A stretch of 64,000 bases of DNA from NCBI RefSeq assembly GCF_041435195.1, contig NZ_CP108106.1:1612001-1676000 (forward strand), in the 5' to 3' direction. The stretch comes from Streptomyces sp. NBC_00224 (lineage in GTDB: Bacteria > Actinomycetota > Actinomycetes > Streptomycetales > Streptomycetaceae). Every line of letters starts with the position of its first letter. Positions within the stretch are counted from its first letter, which is position 1. Made by a program: the position numbers and the translations under genes. The notes beneath the pieces are model-generated. The model was not told where the DNA came from. It worked only from the letters and a program-made list of their open reading frames with translations, and ran no database searches. Shown here piece after piece: positions 53,293 to 63,064 of the stretch.

Positions 53293-53727
53293 GTGCCCAG
53301 CCGAGACCAGTCGGTCACCACCATCCAGCGGGAGCTGACCGCGTTCGCCCGCCGCGCCCGGGCCGCCGCCGCGCGTATGCACCCCGAGCTGTCGCTGGTC
53401 TCCTTCACGCTGCTGTCCCACATGGAAGACCTGCGGGGGTGCCGCGCGACCGACCTCGCCGCGTACTACATGCTCGACAAGTCGACCATCAGCCGGCAGA
53501 TCGCGGCCCTGGAGAAGCTGGGGTTCATCGAGCGCCGCACCGACCCGGCCGACCACCGCATCCAGCTGCTCCACCTCACCGCCGCCGGCACCGAGAAGCT
53601 CGCCGAGGCGGCGGTGCTGCGGCGGCACGCCTTCCACGAGCGGCTCGCGGACTGGGAGGAAGCCGACCTCGACCGGTTCGCCGCGTATCTGCTCCGCTAC
53701 AACAGCACGGCTCCCGATGGCAGTTGA
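53293..53727 (+). CDS. MarR-family transcriptional regulator
   Basis: A 144-residue winged-helix protein: SLVSFTLLSHMEDLRGCRATDLAAYYMLDKSTISRQIAALEKLGFIERRTDPADHRIQLLHLT with the conserved DxR wing (DPADHR). GTG 53293 is chosen for the GAGAGGA ribosome site 7-8 bases upstream; a GTG at 53278 lies inside the operator region. It is likely to repress itself and the fadH-like gene and to be released by a small aromatic or acyl ligand. Confidence 0.88.
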   Translation: MPSRDQSVTTIQRELTAFARRARAAAARMHPELSLVSFTLLSHMEDLRGCRATDLAAYYMLDKSTISRQIAALEKLGFIERRTDPADHRIQLLHLTAAGTEKLAEAAVLRRHAFHERLADWEEADLDRFAAYLLRYNSTAPDGS

Positions 53728-53749
53728 GGCCTTCGGGCGCCCTCGGGAG

Positions 53750-54418
53750 CTATCCCGCTCCGCCGCCCGGGGTGACGAGCCCCGACTCGTACGCGAGCAC
53801 GACCGCCTGCGCCCGGCTGGCCAGGTCCAGTTTGCTCATGGCCCGGTTCAGATGGGTCTTGACCGTCGCCTCGCTGATGAAGAGGTGGTCGGAGATCTCC
53901 AGGTTCGACAGGCCGCGCGCGGTGAGCTTGAGGACCTCGGTCTCCCGGGCCGTGAGCGCCGACAGGTCCGACGAGAGGCGCGGGGAGCGCTCGGCGGGCC
54001 GCGCGAAGGACTCCACCAGGCGCCGGGTGACGCTCGGCGCGAAGAGGGTGTCGCCGCCGCCGACCGCCGCGACCGCCGTGAGCAGCCGCTCCGGCCCCGA
54101 GTCCTTGAGCAGGAACCCCGAGGCACCGGCCCGCAGCGCGGAGTACACGTACTCGTCCAGGTCGAACGTGGTGAGGATGAGGATGCGCGGAGCCGGGTCC
54201 TCGGCGTCCGCGAGGATCCGCTCGGTGGCGGCGATGCCGCTCATCCCGGGCATCCTGATGTCCATCAGGATCACATCGGGGCGCGTCCGCGCCGCCTGGG
54301 CGACCGCCTCCTCGCCGTCGCTCGCCTCGCCGACGACGTCGATGCCCGCCGCTCTCAGCAGCGCGACCAGACCGGCCCGTACGAGGAACTGATCGTCGAC
54401 CACGAGTGCCCTGGTCAT
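53750..54418 (-). CDS. NarL/LuxR-family response regulator
   Basis: A 222-residue protein. Receiver domain 1-120: VVDDQFLVRAG, phosphorylation Asp53 in VILMDIRMPGMSG, TTFD, and LLKD. LuxR-type helix-turn-helix at the C-terminus: LTARETEVLKLTARGLSNLEISDHLFISEATVKTHLNRAMSKLDLASR. Lies 22 bases downstream of its cognate histidine kinase gene. Confidence 0.94.
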   Translation of the reverse strand: MTRALVVDDQFLVRAGLVALLRAAGIDVVGEASDGEEAVAQAARTRPDVILMDIRMPGMSGIAATERILADAEDPAPRILILTTFDLDEYVYSALRAGASGFLLKDSGPERLLTAVAAVGGGDTLFAPSVTRRLVESFARPAERSPRLSSDLSALTARETEVLKLTARGLSNLEISDHLFISEATVKTHLNRAMSKLDLASRAQAVVLAYESGLVTPGGGAG

Positions 54419-54440
54419 GGCAGCGCGTCTTCCCCCTGTG

Positions 54441-55571
54441 TCATACGGGCTGGGCCGAGGTCGGCAGGAGCAGCCGGACCTCGAAGCCTCCCCCGCTCCT
54501 CGGGCCGGTGCTGATCGTGCCGCCGTAGAGCTTGGCCCGCTCCCGCATTCCGATCAACCCGTGTCCACTACCCGATCGATTTCTGACCGGATTCACTCCC
54601 GTACCCTCGTTCACGACGGCGAGGGCGACATGGTTCCGCTCGTACGAGACTTCCACGGTCGTGCGTGCGCCGGGCGCGTGTTTCAGGACATTGGTCAGCG
54701 CCTCCTGCGCCACCCGGTACGCGCACAGGTCGACGCCGGGCGCCAGGGTCCGCGCCTGCCCCTCGACCCGCAGCTCGACCGGCAGCCCGCCGGCCCGCAG
54801 CCGCTCCACCATCTCCGAGAGGCGTGAGAGGCCCGGCATCGGGGCCGACGGCTCGCCGTCGAGGTCCTCGGCGCGCAGCACGTGCAGCATGCGCCGCAAC
54901 TCCTCCAACGCCTCCTGGCTGGTGGCCGAGATGGTGCCGAGCGCGCCGCGCGCGGTGGGCGGGTCGGACTCGAAGACGAAGCGCGCCAGACCCGACTGGA
55001 CCGATATCACCGACATGTGGTGGGCGATGATGTCGTGCAACTCCCGTGCGATCCGGCCGCGTTCCTCGGCCACCTCGCGCCGGGCCCGGGCCTCCTGCTC
55101 CTTGGCGAGCTGGTCGGCGAGCTTGGTGGAGCGGCGGGCCACCCGGCCGAACCGCCAGACGACGGCCGGCACGGCGAGGGCCTGGACGACCACGGACGGC
55201 ATGGAGTTGCTCCCGGTCCTCAACCCCGCGAACAGCCAGACCGCGCCCAGGATTCCGGCGAAGCTGACGGAGGTGCGGGCGGGGCGGGTGGCGGCGACCG
55301 TGTAACACGCGACCATCGCGCCGTACGTGCCCACCACCGGCCAGTTCCCCAGCGCGATGTAGAGCGTCCACGTCGCGATGACGAAGAGGCAGACTCCCAC
55401 CGGCGCCTTGGTGCGGAAGGCGCACGCCATGTTGATGACCACGGCGAGCGCGTATCCGGCCAGGTCGAGCGGGGGTTGCCCCTGGCTGGAGGCCTCCCGG
55501 CCCAGCAGCACGGCGACACACGTCTGTGCCAGCGCGATGAGTACATCGGCGGCAACGGGGCGGATCCGCAT
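54441..55571 (-). CDS. Membrane sensor histidine kinase (HisKA_3/DesK type)
   Basis: A 376-residue protein. About five membrane helices fill residues 8-150 with almost no extracellular domain. RGRIARELHDIIAHHMSVISVQSG contains the phospho-accepting His; the ATPase part has YRVAQEALTNVLKHAPGA (N box) and SGSGHGLIGMRERAKLYGG (G box). It should phosphorylate the adjacent response regulator. A sensor with so little exposed surface most likely detects membrane state or an in-membrane ligand. Start ATG 55571. Confidence 0.92.
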   Translation of the reverse strand: MRIRPVAADVLIALAQTCVAVLLGREASSQGQPPLDLAGYALAVVINMACAFRTKAPVGVCLFVIATWTLYIALGNWPVVGTYGAMVACYTVAATRPARTSVSFAGILGAVWLFAGLRTGSNSMPSVVVQALAVPAVVWRFGRVARRSTKLADQLAKEQEARARREVAEERGRIARELHDIIAHHMSVISVQSGLARFVFESDPPTARGALGTISATSQEALEELRRMLHVLRAEDLDGEPSAPMPGLSRLSEMVERLRAGGLPVELRVEGQARTLAPGVDLCAYRVAQEALTNVLKHAPGARTTVEVSYERNHVALAVVNEGTGVNPVRNRSGSGHGLIGMRERAKLYGGTISTGPRSGGGFEVRLLLPTSAQPV

Positions 55572-55681
55572 TACCGCAGCCTAATTGCAGGTCAGACGCG
55601 CGGCGTCAACCAGTCGCGGTGCACGGACTACCGCAGGAGTTGTAGACGGATCCACTCCTTCCGGAGCGGTCCGAAACCCGT

Positions 55682-55710
55682 TTGTCACAGCCGCCCGCCG
55701 ATGTTGGAGT
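55682..55710 (+). promoter_or_regulatory. Leaderless promoter for the acetyltransferase gene
   Basis: -35 TTGTCA (55682-55687), 17-base spacer, -10 TGGAGT (55705-55710), then 6 bases to the ATG at 55717. Confidence 0.55.
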
Positions 55711-55716
55711 GGGCGC

Positions 55717-56493
55717 ATGGACAAAGAAGAAGTGCTGGCCCTGTTCGACCGGCAGATGCGCGAGACCTCACTGCCCGACGGCCCCGTCGCCCGGATCGAG
55801 CGCGCGGGCCGGATCGTGCGGCACGTCGGACCGGACCCCGTCTGGAACGGCGTCCTCTGGTCGGACCTCGACGAGGAGTGCGCCGACCGCGAGATCGCCG
55901 AGCAGGTACGGCACTTCGCCTCGCTGCACCGCGAGTTCGAGTGGAAGCTGTACGCGCACGACACCCCGGGCGACCTCGGCGAGCGTCTGCTGGCGGCCGG
56001 GTTCACGGCCGAGCCCGCCGAGGCGCTGATGGTCGCGGAGAGCAAGGACCAGATGGGCGCGGTGGAGCTCCCCGAGGGCGTCGAGCTGGTGCCGGTGACC
56101 GACAAGGCCGGGGTCGCGCTGATGACGGCCGTCCACGAGCAGGCGTTCGGCAAGGACTCGTCCCGGCTCGCCCGACGCATCGAGCTCCAGCTCACCGAGG
56201 CCCCCGACACCCTGGTCGCGGTGGTGGCGATGGCGGACGGGGTGCCGGTGTGCGCGGCCCGGATGGAGCTGATCCCGGGGACGGAGTTCGCCGGGCTGTG
56301 GGGCGGCGGCACCGCCGAGGCCTGGCGCGGCAAGGGCATCTACCGGGCGCTGGTCTCCTATCGCGCCCGTGTCGCCGCCGAGCGCGGCTACCGCTTCCTC
56401 CAGGTCGACGCCTCCGACCAGAGCGCCCCGATCCTGCACCGCCTGGGCTTCTCGCGGCTGAGCACGACCACGCCGTACGTCCACCAGCCGTAG
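55717..56493 (+). CDS. GNAT-family N-acetyltransferase
   Basis: A 258-residue protein with a non-catalytic-looking N-terminal half and a GNAT fold in the C-terminal half: CAARMELIPGTEFAGLWGGGTAEAWRGKGIYRALVSYRARVAAERGYRFLQVDASDQSAPILHRLGF. The acetyl-CoA pyrophosphate loop is AWRGKGIYRAL and the closing motif is SAPILHRLGF. Substrate unknown. The gene has a compact promoter and no leader. Confidence 0.88.
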   Translation: MDKEEVLALFDRQMRETSLPDGPVARIERAGRIVRHVGPDPVWNGVLWSDLDEECADREIAEQVRHFASLHREFEWKLYAHDTPGDLGERLLAAGFTAEPAEALMVAESKDQMGAVELPEGVELVPVTDKAGVALMTAVHEQAFGKDSSRLARRIELQLTEAPDTLVAVVAMADGVPVCAARMELIPGTEFAGLWGGGTAEAWRGKGIYRALVSYRARVAAERGYRFLQVDASDQSAPILHRLGFSRLSTTTPYVHQP

Positions 56494-56512
56494 CCGGGGC
56501 GCCTGTTGGGGG

Positions 56513-57682
56513 TCAGCGGGCGTAGACGGCGACGAAGTCGCGGGTGGCCTGGTTGTAGTAGCGCTCCGGGGGGTTCTCGAAGTCGAGGATGTTGGTGGGC
56601 GCGGGGTCGTCCGGGGTGCGGCTGCCGTCGTAGGTCATGAAGGACGGCCAGGCGCGGTTCATGTCGAGGGGCATGGCGCGGACCGCGCCCGCGCGCTCCA
56701 TCAGCTCGGCGAGCGTACGGGCCGACAGGGCCTGGCCGACCACCATGATCACATCGCCCTCGGCGGTGACGCCGACGCCGGAGCGCGCCACGTACATCCT
56801 GCTCTGGTCGGTGGCGCCCCACTTGGAGTCGTTGTCGATGTCGGGCACCACCCGGCCGCCGTCGACCATCAGGTCGAGGCACTGGCGCACCCCCACGACC
56901 TCCGGGGTCATCCGCAGATCGCGTCCCCAGACGCCGATGCGGATCGAGCCGTCACGGTAGAAGACCTCGGAGGCGGCGCCGTCGCGGAGCTCCCCCGCGG
57001 TCTTCCCGGCGAGGAGGAAGCCGCCCCGGGAGCCGCCGTCGGTGATCTTGAAGCCGCCGTTCCAGGACGCCACCAGACCGGTGCGCTGCCCCTTGGGGAT
57101 GCTGGGCGGGACGGCGAAGGACCCGCCCGGCTCGCGCAGTCCGGGGTGCAACTGGAAGCGGGAGTCCTTGGCGCTGACCCAGGCGACGGCCGCCTCGTAC
57201 GAGGTGTGGGCGGCGTCGGGGCGCACATAGGTGCCCTGCACGATCGGGCGGCCGTGGACCGAGACCAGTGCGCGCCAGACGCCTTCGCCCGCCAGCGCGG
57301 GGGCGACCGGCGGCCGCATCGGGGACCGCAGCGGCAGCCCGTCGCGCGCCGCGACCGGTGGGGCGACGGCGGCCCTGCGCATCCGGGCCAGCGACTCGCT
57401 GGGCAGCGAGCCGCCGACCTTCGGCGGGTCCATCTCGTACTGGAGGTTCTCCAGCTTGTCGACGACGAAGCCCAGCTCATGCTCGCGGGCCCAGCCCGCC
57501 AGGCGCGCCGCCGTGCTGTCGTCACCCGGATAGGTCAGGGCCTCGCCCACCGACCAGCCCACGGTCCCGGCGCCGAGCACGCACACCGCCAGCGTGGAGC
57601 GGACGGCCAGACGGCGCCGACGGCGCTGGGGCGGTGTCAGATCGCGGCGGTGTCTCCACGGCAGCAGCCGGCGACGGGCCAT
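56513..57682 (-). CDS. Membrane-anchored phosphodiester-glycosidase-like (NAGPA domain) protein
   Basis: A 389-residue protein. A strongly basic N-terminus is followed by one membrane helix (LAVRSTLAVCVLGAGTVGW). Residues about 140-389 form the NAGPA/PF09992 domain: VQGTYVRPDAAHTSYEAAVAWV, ASWNGGFKITDGG, YRDGSIRIGVWGRDLRMTPEVVGVRQCLDLMVDGG, MVVGQALSARTLAELMERAGAVRAMPLDMN. The domain cleaves GlcNAc phosphodiesters in lysosomal enzymes; in bacteria it is linked to cell-surface polysaccharides. ATG 57682 follows GAGAGGGAG. Confidence 0.83.
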   Translation of the reverse strand: MARRRLLPWRHRRDLTPPQRRRRRLAVRSTLAVCVLGAGTVGWSVGEALTYPGDDSTAARLAGWAREHELGFVVDKLENLQYEMDPPKVGGSLPSESLARMRRAAVAPPVAARDGLPLRSPMRPPVAPALAGEGVWRALVSVHGRPIVQGTYVRPDAAHTSYEAAVAWVSAKDSRFQLHPGLREPGGSFAVPPSIPKGQRTGLVASWNGGFKITDGGSRGGFLLAGKTAGELRDGAASEVFYRDGSIRIGVWGRDLRMTPEVVGVRQCLDLMVDGGRVVPDIDNDSKWGATDQSRMYVARSGVGVTAEGDVIMVVGQALSARTLAELMERAGAVRAMPLDMNRAWPSFMTYDGSRTPDDPAPTNILDFENPPERYYNQATRDFVAVYAR

Positions 57683-57800
57683 GGCGCTCCCTCTCCGAGG
57701 CGGGTTCCGGGCGGACACGCATCCGAAATGCCCAGATAAATGACTTCTTTCTGCTATAACCCGATCGCCGGTGACCTAATCAGCCATCACACTGGGCGGC

Positions 57801-58280
57801 ATGGCCGAGAAGCGCAGCGCGGGGCTCCTCCTCTACCGGACCGCACCGAGCGGTGTCGAAGTGCTGATCGGGCACATGGGCGGGCCGTTCTGGTCCCGCC
57901 GCGACGAGGCCGCCTGGTCGATCCCCAAGGGCGAGTACGGCCCGGAGGAGACACCGGAGGCGGCGGCCCTGCGCGAGTTCGAGGAGGAGCTGGGCCTGCC
58001 CGCCCCCGAGGGCACCCGGGTGCCGCTCGGCGAGGCCCGGCAGGCAGGCGGGAAGGTGGTGACGGTCTGGGCGGTCGAGGCCGACCTCGACCTCACGGCC
58101 GTGGTGCCCGGCACCTTCACCATGGAGTGGCCCCGGGGCTCCGGCGTGCAGCAGGAGTTCCCGGAGCTCGACCGCCTCGCCTGGCTCGCGCCCGCGCAGG
58201 CGTCGACCAGGCTGGTGGCGGGGCAGCGGGTCTTCCTCGACCGGCTGGCCGCGTACCTCCAGGAGCCGGGGCGGAGCTGA
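57801..58280 (+). CDS. NUDIX hydrolase
   Basis: A 159-residue protein. The Nudix box is intact: GEYGPEETPEAAALREFEEE followed by LGL, with the metal-binding REFEEE glutamates. KRSAGLLLYR and WSIPKG precede it. It probably hydrolyses a nucleoside diphosphate derivative; the substrate cannot be told. An AT-rich patch (57735-57770) upstream is the shared promoter zone with the divergent glycosidase-like gene. Stop is 5 bases from the stop of the convergent GH1 gene. Confidence 0.93.
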   Translation: MAEKRSAGLLLYRTAPSGVEVLIGHMGGPFWSRRDEAAWSIPKGEYGPEETPEAAALREFEEELGLPAPEGTRVPLGEARQAGGKVVTVWAVEADLDLTAVVPGTFTMEWPRGSGVQQEFPELDRLAWLAPAQASTRLVAGQRVFLDRLAAYLQEPGRS

Positions 58281-58284
58281 CGGG

Positions 58285-59649
<1,365 letters not shown>

Positions 59650-59684
59650 GAATGTCCTTTCGGGGAAACGGGGGTGACGGCTCG

Positions 59685-60542
59685 TCACTTCACGGCGCCG
59701 GCCGTGAGACCGGCGACGAGATAGCGCTGGAGCAGCAGGAACCCGGCGACCACCGGCACGCTGACGACCAGCGACGCGGCCATGACCTGGTTCCAGTACA
59801 CGTCGTTCTGGGTGGCGTAGCCCTGGAGGCCGACGGCGAGGGTGCGGGTGGTGTCGTTCGTCATCACCGAGGCGAAGAGGACCTCGCCCCACGCCGTCAT
59901 GAACGCGTACACCGCGACCGCCACGATGCCGGGGACCGCCGCCGGGACCACCACGCGAAACAGCGCGCCCAGCGGGCCGCAGCCGTCGACCATCGCCGCC
60001 TCGTCGAGGTCGCGCGGGACCGAGTCGAGGTAGCCGATGAGCATCCAGATGGAGAAGGGCAGCGAGAAGGTGAGATAGGTGAGGATGAGCCCGCCGCGCG
60101 AACCGTAGAGGGCGACTCCGGTGGTGTTGCCGACGTTGACGAAGATCAGGAACAGCGGCAGCAGGAAGAGGATGCCGGGGAACATCTGGGTGGACAGGAC
60201 GGTCACGGTGAACACGCGCTTGCCGCGGAAGCGGTAGCGGCTCACCGCGTACGCCGCGAAGATCGCGACGACGACGGACAGGACGGTCGCCGAGCCCGCC
60301 ACGATCAGCGAGTTCACGAAGTACTTGGCGAGCGGGACGGTCTTCCAGATGTCGAGGTAGGGACGGACGGTCAGCCCGCTGGGCAGCCAGCGGAACCGCC
60401 CCGACACGTCCTCCAGCGGCTTCAGGGAGCTGCTGGCCATCACGTACACCGGCAGCAGCACGAACCCGGTCAGCAGGGTGAGGAAGATCCGCCGGGACCG
60501 GACGAAGGACCGGGGCGGGGCGGTGGGGCTCGGGCTAGACAT
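59685..60542 (-). CDS. Carbohydrate ABC transporter permease (MalG type)
   Basis: A 285-residue membrane protein with about six helices. The cytoplasmic EAA loop that docks the ATPase reads [26 protein letters not shown]. Overlaps the upstream permease gene by 8 bases. No ATP-binding subunit is encoded here; Streptomyces sugar importers of this class generally share the multitask ATPase MsiK. Confidence 0.93.
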   Translation of the reverse strand: MSSPSPTAPPRSFVRSRRIFLTLLTGFVLLPVYVMASSSLKPLEDVSGRFRWLPSGLTVRPYLDIWKTVPLAKYFVNSLIVAGSATVLSVVVAIFAAYAVSRYRFRGKRVFTVTVLSTQMFPGILFLLPLFLIFVNVGNTTGVALYGSRGGLILTYLTFSLPFSIWMLIGYLDSVPRDLDEAAMVDGCGPLGALFRVVVPAAVPGIVAVAVYAFMTAWGEVLFASVMTNDTTRTLAVGLQGYATQNDVYWNQVMAASLVVSVPVVAGFLLLQRYLVAGLTAGAVK

Positions 60543-61566
60543 TCGCGGACTTCCTTCCCCTGGACGTGAGGAGCAGATAGACGCCCGTCACCACGAGCAG
60601 GAACAGCACCAGCAGGACCGACATCGCGGCGCCGGTGCCGAAGTTCCAGGTGACGAACGACGACTGGTAGATGTGGATGGAGATGAGGTCCGCCGCCTTC
60701 GGTGCCGAGCGCCCGAACAACACGTACGGCGTGTTGAAGTCGTTGAACGTCCACAGGAACAGCACCAGGACGAGGACCTGGTTGACCGGCCGGAGCGACG
60801 GCAGGGTGATGCGGCGGATCTGCTGCCACACCCCCGCGCCGTCGATCGCCGCGGCCTCGTACAGCTCCTTGGGGATGTTCTGCAGCCCGGCCGTCACGAT
60901 GAGGAACGCGAACGGCCAGCCCTTCCAGACCGAGACGGTGAGCAGCGCGTAGAAGCTGTTGTCGCCTATCAGCCAGAAGGCGCGGTCGCCGCCGAGCCCG
61001 AGCTGGTCGTGCAGGACGTGGTTGACCAGCCCGTTGTCGCGCTGGAACATGAACGCCCAGGTGATGACGGCCGCGTAGACCGGCAGCGCGTACGGGACGA
61101 GGAAGAGCGCGCGCAGCAGCCCCCGGCCGCGGAAGCTCTCCTGCGTGAAGACGGCCGCCGCCGTGCCGAGCAGCCAGCACAGGGCGACCGAGGCCACCGT
61201 GAACAGGCAGGTGGTGACGAAGGAGTCGAGCAGGTCCTTGCCCACGGGTGCGGAGAAGTCGACGGAGAGCTTGTAGTTGTCGAGTCCGGCCCAGGGCGCG
61301 GTGGACCAGTCGCGGATGTAGAACTGGGTGAGCGTCTTGAAGCTCATCACGGCGCCGATGACCATCGGCACCAGGTGGATGAGGAGTTCGAGGGCCAGGG
61401 CCGGGAGCAGGAGCAGATACGGCAGGCTCGCGTGGCGGATCCGGCCGGGGGCGCGGGGGCCTCGGCGGCGGGCCCGCGCCGGCTCGGCCCGCTCGGCGCG
61501 CTCCGGTGGCGCCTGCGCGCCGACGGCGGTGGGCGCGGGGGTCGGCGGGGTCACGGGGGCGCTCAC
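60535..61566 (-). CDS. Carbohydrate ABC transporter permease (MalF type)
   Basis: A 343-residue membrane protein with six or seven helices and an EAA loop, YEAAAIDGAGVWQQIRRITLPSLRP. The GTG at 61566 overlaps the stop of the binding-protein gene as GTGA. The first 40 residues are a proline/arginine-rich cytoplasmic tail. Confidence 0.93.
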   Translation of the reverse strand: MSAPVTPPTPAPTAVGAQAPPERAERAEPARARRRGPRAPGRIRHASLPYLLLLPALALELLIHLVPMVIGAVMSFKTLTQFYIRDWSTAPWAGLDNYKLSVDFSAPVGKDLLDSFVTTCLFTVASVALCWLLGTAAAVFTQESFRGRGLLRALFLVPYALPVYAAVITWAFMFQRDNGLVNHVLHDQLGLGGDRAFWLIGDNSFYALLTVSVWKGWPFAFLIVTAGLQNIPKELYEAAAIDGAGVWQQIRRITLPSLRPVNQVLVLVLFLWTFNDFNTPYVLFGRSAPKAADLISIHIYQSSFVTWNFGTGAAMSVLLVLFLLVVTGVYLLLTSRGRKSANV

Positions 61567-62879
61567 TTCGGCATCTGCTGCTGGGCCTTGGCGAGGGCCG
61601 CCTCGACGGACTCGGTGGTGACCGCGCGGCCCGCCGCCGCGTCGGCCCACAGGTCCTTGACGGCGGTGCCCACGGCGGTCTCGAACTGGGACTCCTCGGG
61701 GACCTGCGGCAGCGGGGCGGCGCTCCTGAGCAGCGTCTCCCTGAGCACCGAGGTGTCGGGGGCGCCGAAGGCGGGGTCCTGCTGTGCGGCCTTGACCGGC
61801 GGGATCGAACCGTACGTCTTGTTGAGGATCCGCTGTTCCTCGTCGCTGGTCATGAACTTCACGAACTGGAGGGCGCCATCGCGGTTGTGGGTGTTCTTGA
61901 AGACGGAGATGTTGATGCCCGCGACCATCGAGTTGACGTTCTTGGCCGCGTCCGGGGTCCCGGCCGGGACGGGCACCGGTGCGACGCCCCAGTCCTCGGG
62001 CTTCATGCCCTGCGCGGCGAAGGTGGAGGCGGCGGCCTGCCAGAGCACCATGGCGGTCCTGCCGGTCGAGAAGTCGCGCAGCGACTGGTTCTGGGCGTAC
62101 TCGGCGCTGCCCGGCGCGACGATCTTGTCCTTGGCCATGAAGTCGACGTACTGCTTCACGGCGGCGACCGCGCCCTCCGAGGTGAAGGTGGGTTTTCCGG
62201 CGGAGTCGAAGAAGTCCGCGCCGTGCTGCTTGCCCAGGACGAACACCTGGTGGATGTTGTTGGCGAGGTTGGCGCCCTCGGCGCCGAGCGCCCACTTGCC
62301 GTCCTTGGAGAGCCGCTTGCCGTCCGCGACGAGCTCGTCCCAGGTCGCGGGCGGCTTCGCTATCCCCGCGTCGGCGAACATCTTCTTGTTGTAGTAGAGC
62401 GCGTACGACAGCGAGTACAGCGGGACGGCCGCCGGGTCCTTGCCCGGGGCGCCGGCCGCGGCGACCGCGGAGTCCGCGAACCGGGCCCGCCCGCCTATCG
62501 CGTCGAACGCCGCCCGGTCCCACGGCAGGAGCGCACCGGTGGCCTGGAGCGAGGCGGACCAGGTGTTGCCGATGTTCAGTACGTCGGGTCCCTGGCCGGA
62601 CGTGGTGGCGGCGAGGATGCGGTTGAGCAGGTCGGACCAGGGGACGACCTCCAGCTTGACCTTGATCCCGGTCCGCTGCTCGAACTTCCTGAGCTCGGCG
62701 GTCAGGATCTTCTTGTCCGCCTCGATGCTCGGACCCTGGTTGGACGCCCAGTACGTCAGGGACTTCGGGGAGTCGTTGCCGCCCGATCCTCCCGTGTCGG
62801 AGCCGCCGCCGCAGGCGCTCGCGGTGGCGGCGAGAGCGGTGACGGTCGCGAAGGCAGCCGCGGCTCGGAGTCTGCGCAT
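61563..62879 (-). CDS. Sugar-binding lipoprotein of the ABC transporter
   Basis: A 438-residue family-1 solute-binding protein. N-terminal lipoprotein signal ending ALAATASAC with the lipid-modified Cys, then SLTYWASNQGPS, LLNRILAATTSGQGPDVLNIGNTW and GRTAMVLWQAAASTFAAQ. It captures the sugar outside the membrane for the two permeases; the co-transcribed GH1 enzyme suggests a beta-glucoside such as cellobiose. The mRNA leader contains a 17-base tandem repeat. Confidence 0.94.
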   Translation of the reverse strand: MRRLRAAAAFATVTALAATASACGGGSDTGGSGGNDSPKSLTYWASNQGPSIEADKKILTAELRKFEQRTGIKVKLEVVPWSDLLNRILAATTSGQGPDVLNIGNTWSASLQATGALLPWDRAAFDAIGGRARFADSAVAAAGAPGKDPAAVPLYSLSYALYYNKKMFADAGIAKPPATWDELVADGKRLSKDGKWALGAEGANLANNIHQVFVLGKQHGADFFDSAGKPTFTSEGAVAAVKQYVDFMAKDKIVAPGSAEYAQNQSLRDFSTGRTAMVLWQAAASTFAAQGMKPEDWGVAPVPVPAGTPDAAKNVNSMVAGINISVFKNTHNRDGALQFVKFMTSDEEQRILNKTYGSIPPVKAAQQDPAFGAPDTSVLRETLLRSAAPLPQVPEESQFETAVGTAVKDLWADAAAGRAVTTESVEAALAKAQQQMPK

Positions 62880-62899
62880 GACGGGATCGCCCCTTTCCA

Positions 62900-62960
62900 G
62901 GGTTCCAGAGGTGGTTGGGTTCCAGAAGGTGGTTGGGTTCCAGAGGTGGTCGGGTTCAGG
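62900..62960. repeat. 17/18-bp tandem repeat in the leader of the sugar-binding-protein gene
   Basis: Three and a half units of about GGGTTCCAGAGGTGGTT (starts 62900, 62917, 62935, 62952). Overlapping the last part is an inverted repeat, GTTCAGG-C-CCTGAAC (62954-62968). The whole lies between the predicted transcription start and the start codon. Confidence 0.8.
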
Positions 62961-62972
62961 CCCTGAACGGAC

Positions 62973-63023
62973 TCACGCCTTAATTTAGGACGTGAGTTAA
63001 GACCCGAGAGAAGGTCGCGTCAA
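62973..63023 (-). promoter_or_regulatory. Promoter of the beta-glucoside uptake operon with overlapping operator
   Basis: On the minus strand, TTGACG (63023-63018), a 17-base spacer and TTAACT (63000-62995) form a good promoter. Overlapping its -10 and start is an imperfect palindrome with arms TCACGCCTTAA (62973-62983) and TTAGGACGTGA (62985-62995); CTTAA (62979-62983) and TTAAG (62997-63001) also face each other. This is the likely binding site of the divergent ROK regulator. Confidence 0.65.
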
Positions 63024-63064
63024 GGCCCCGCGCGACGGTATGTTGCACGCAGGGAGGGAGCCAT

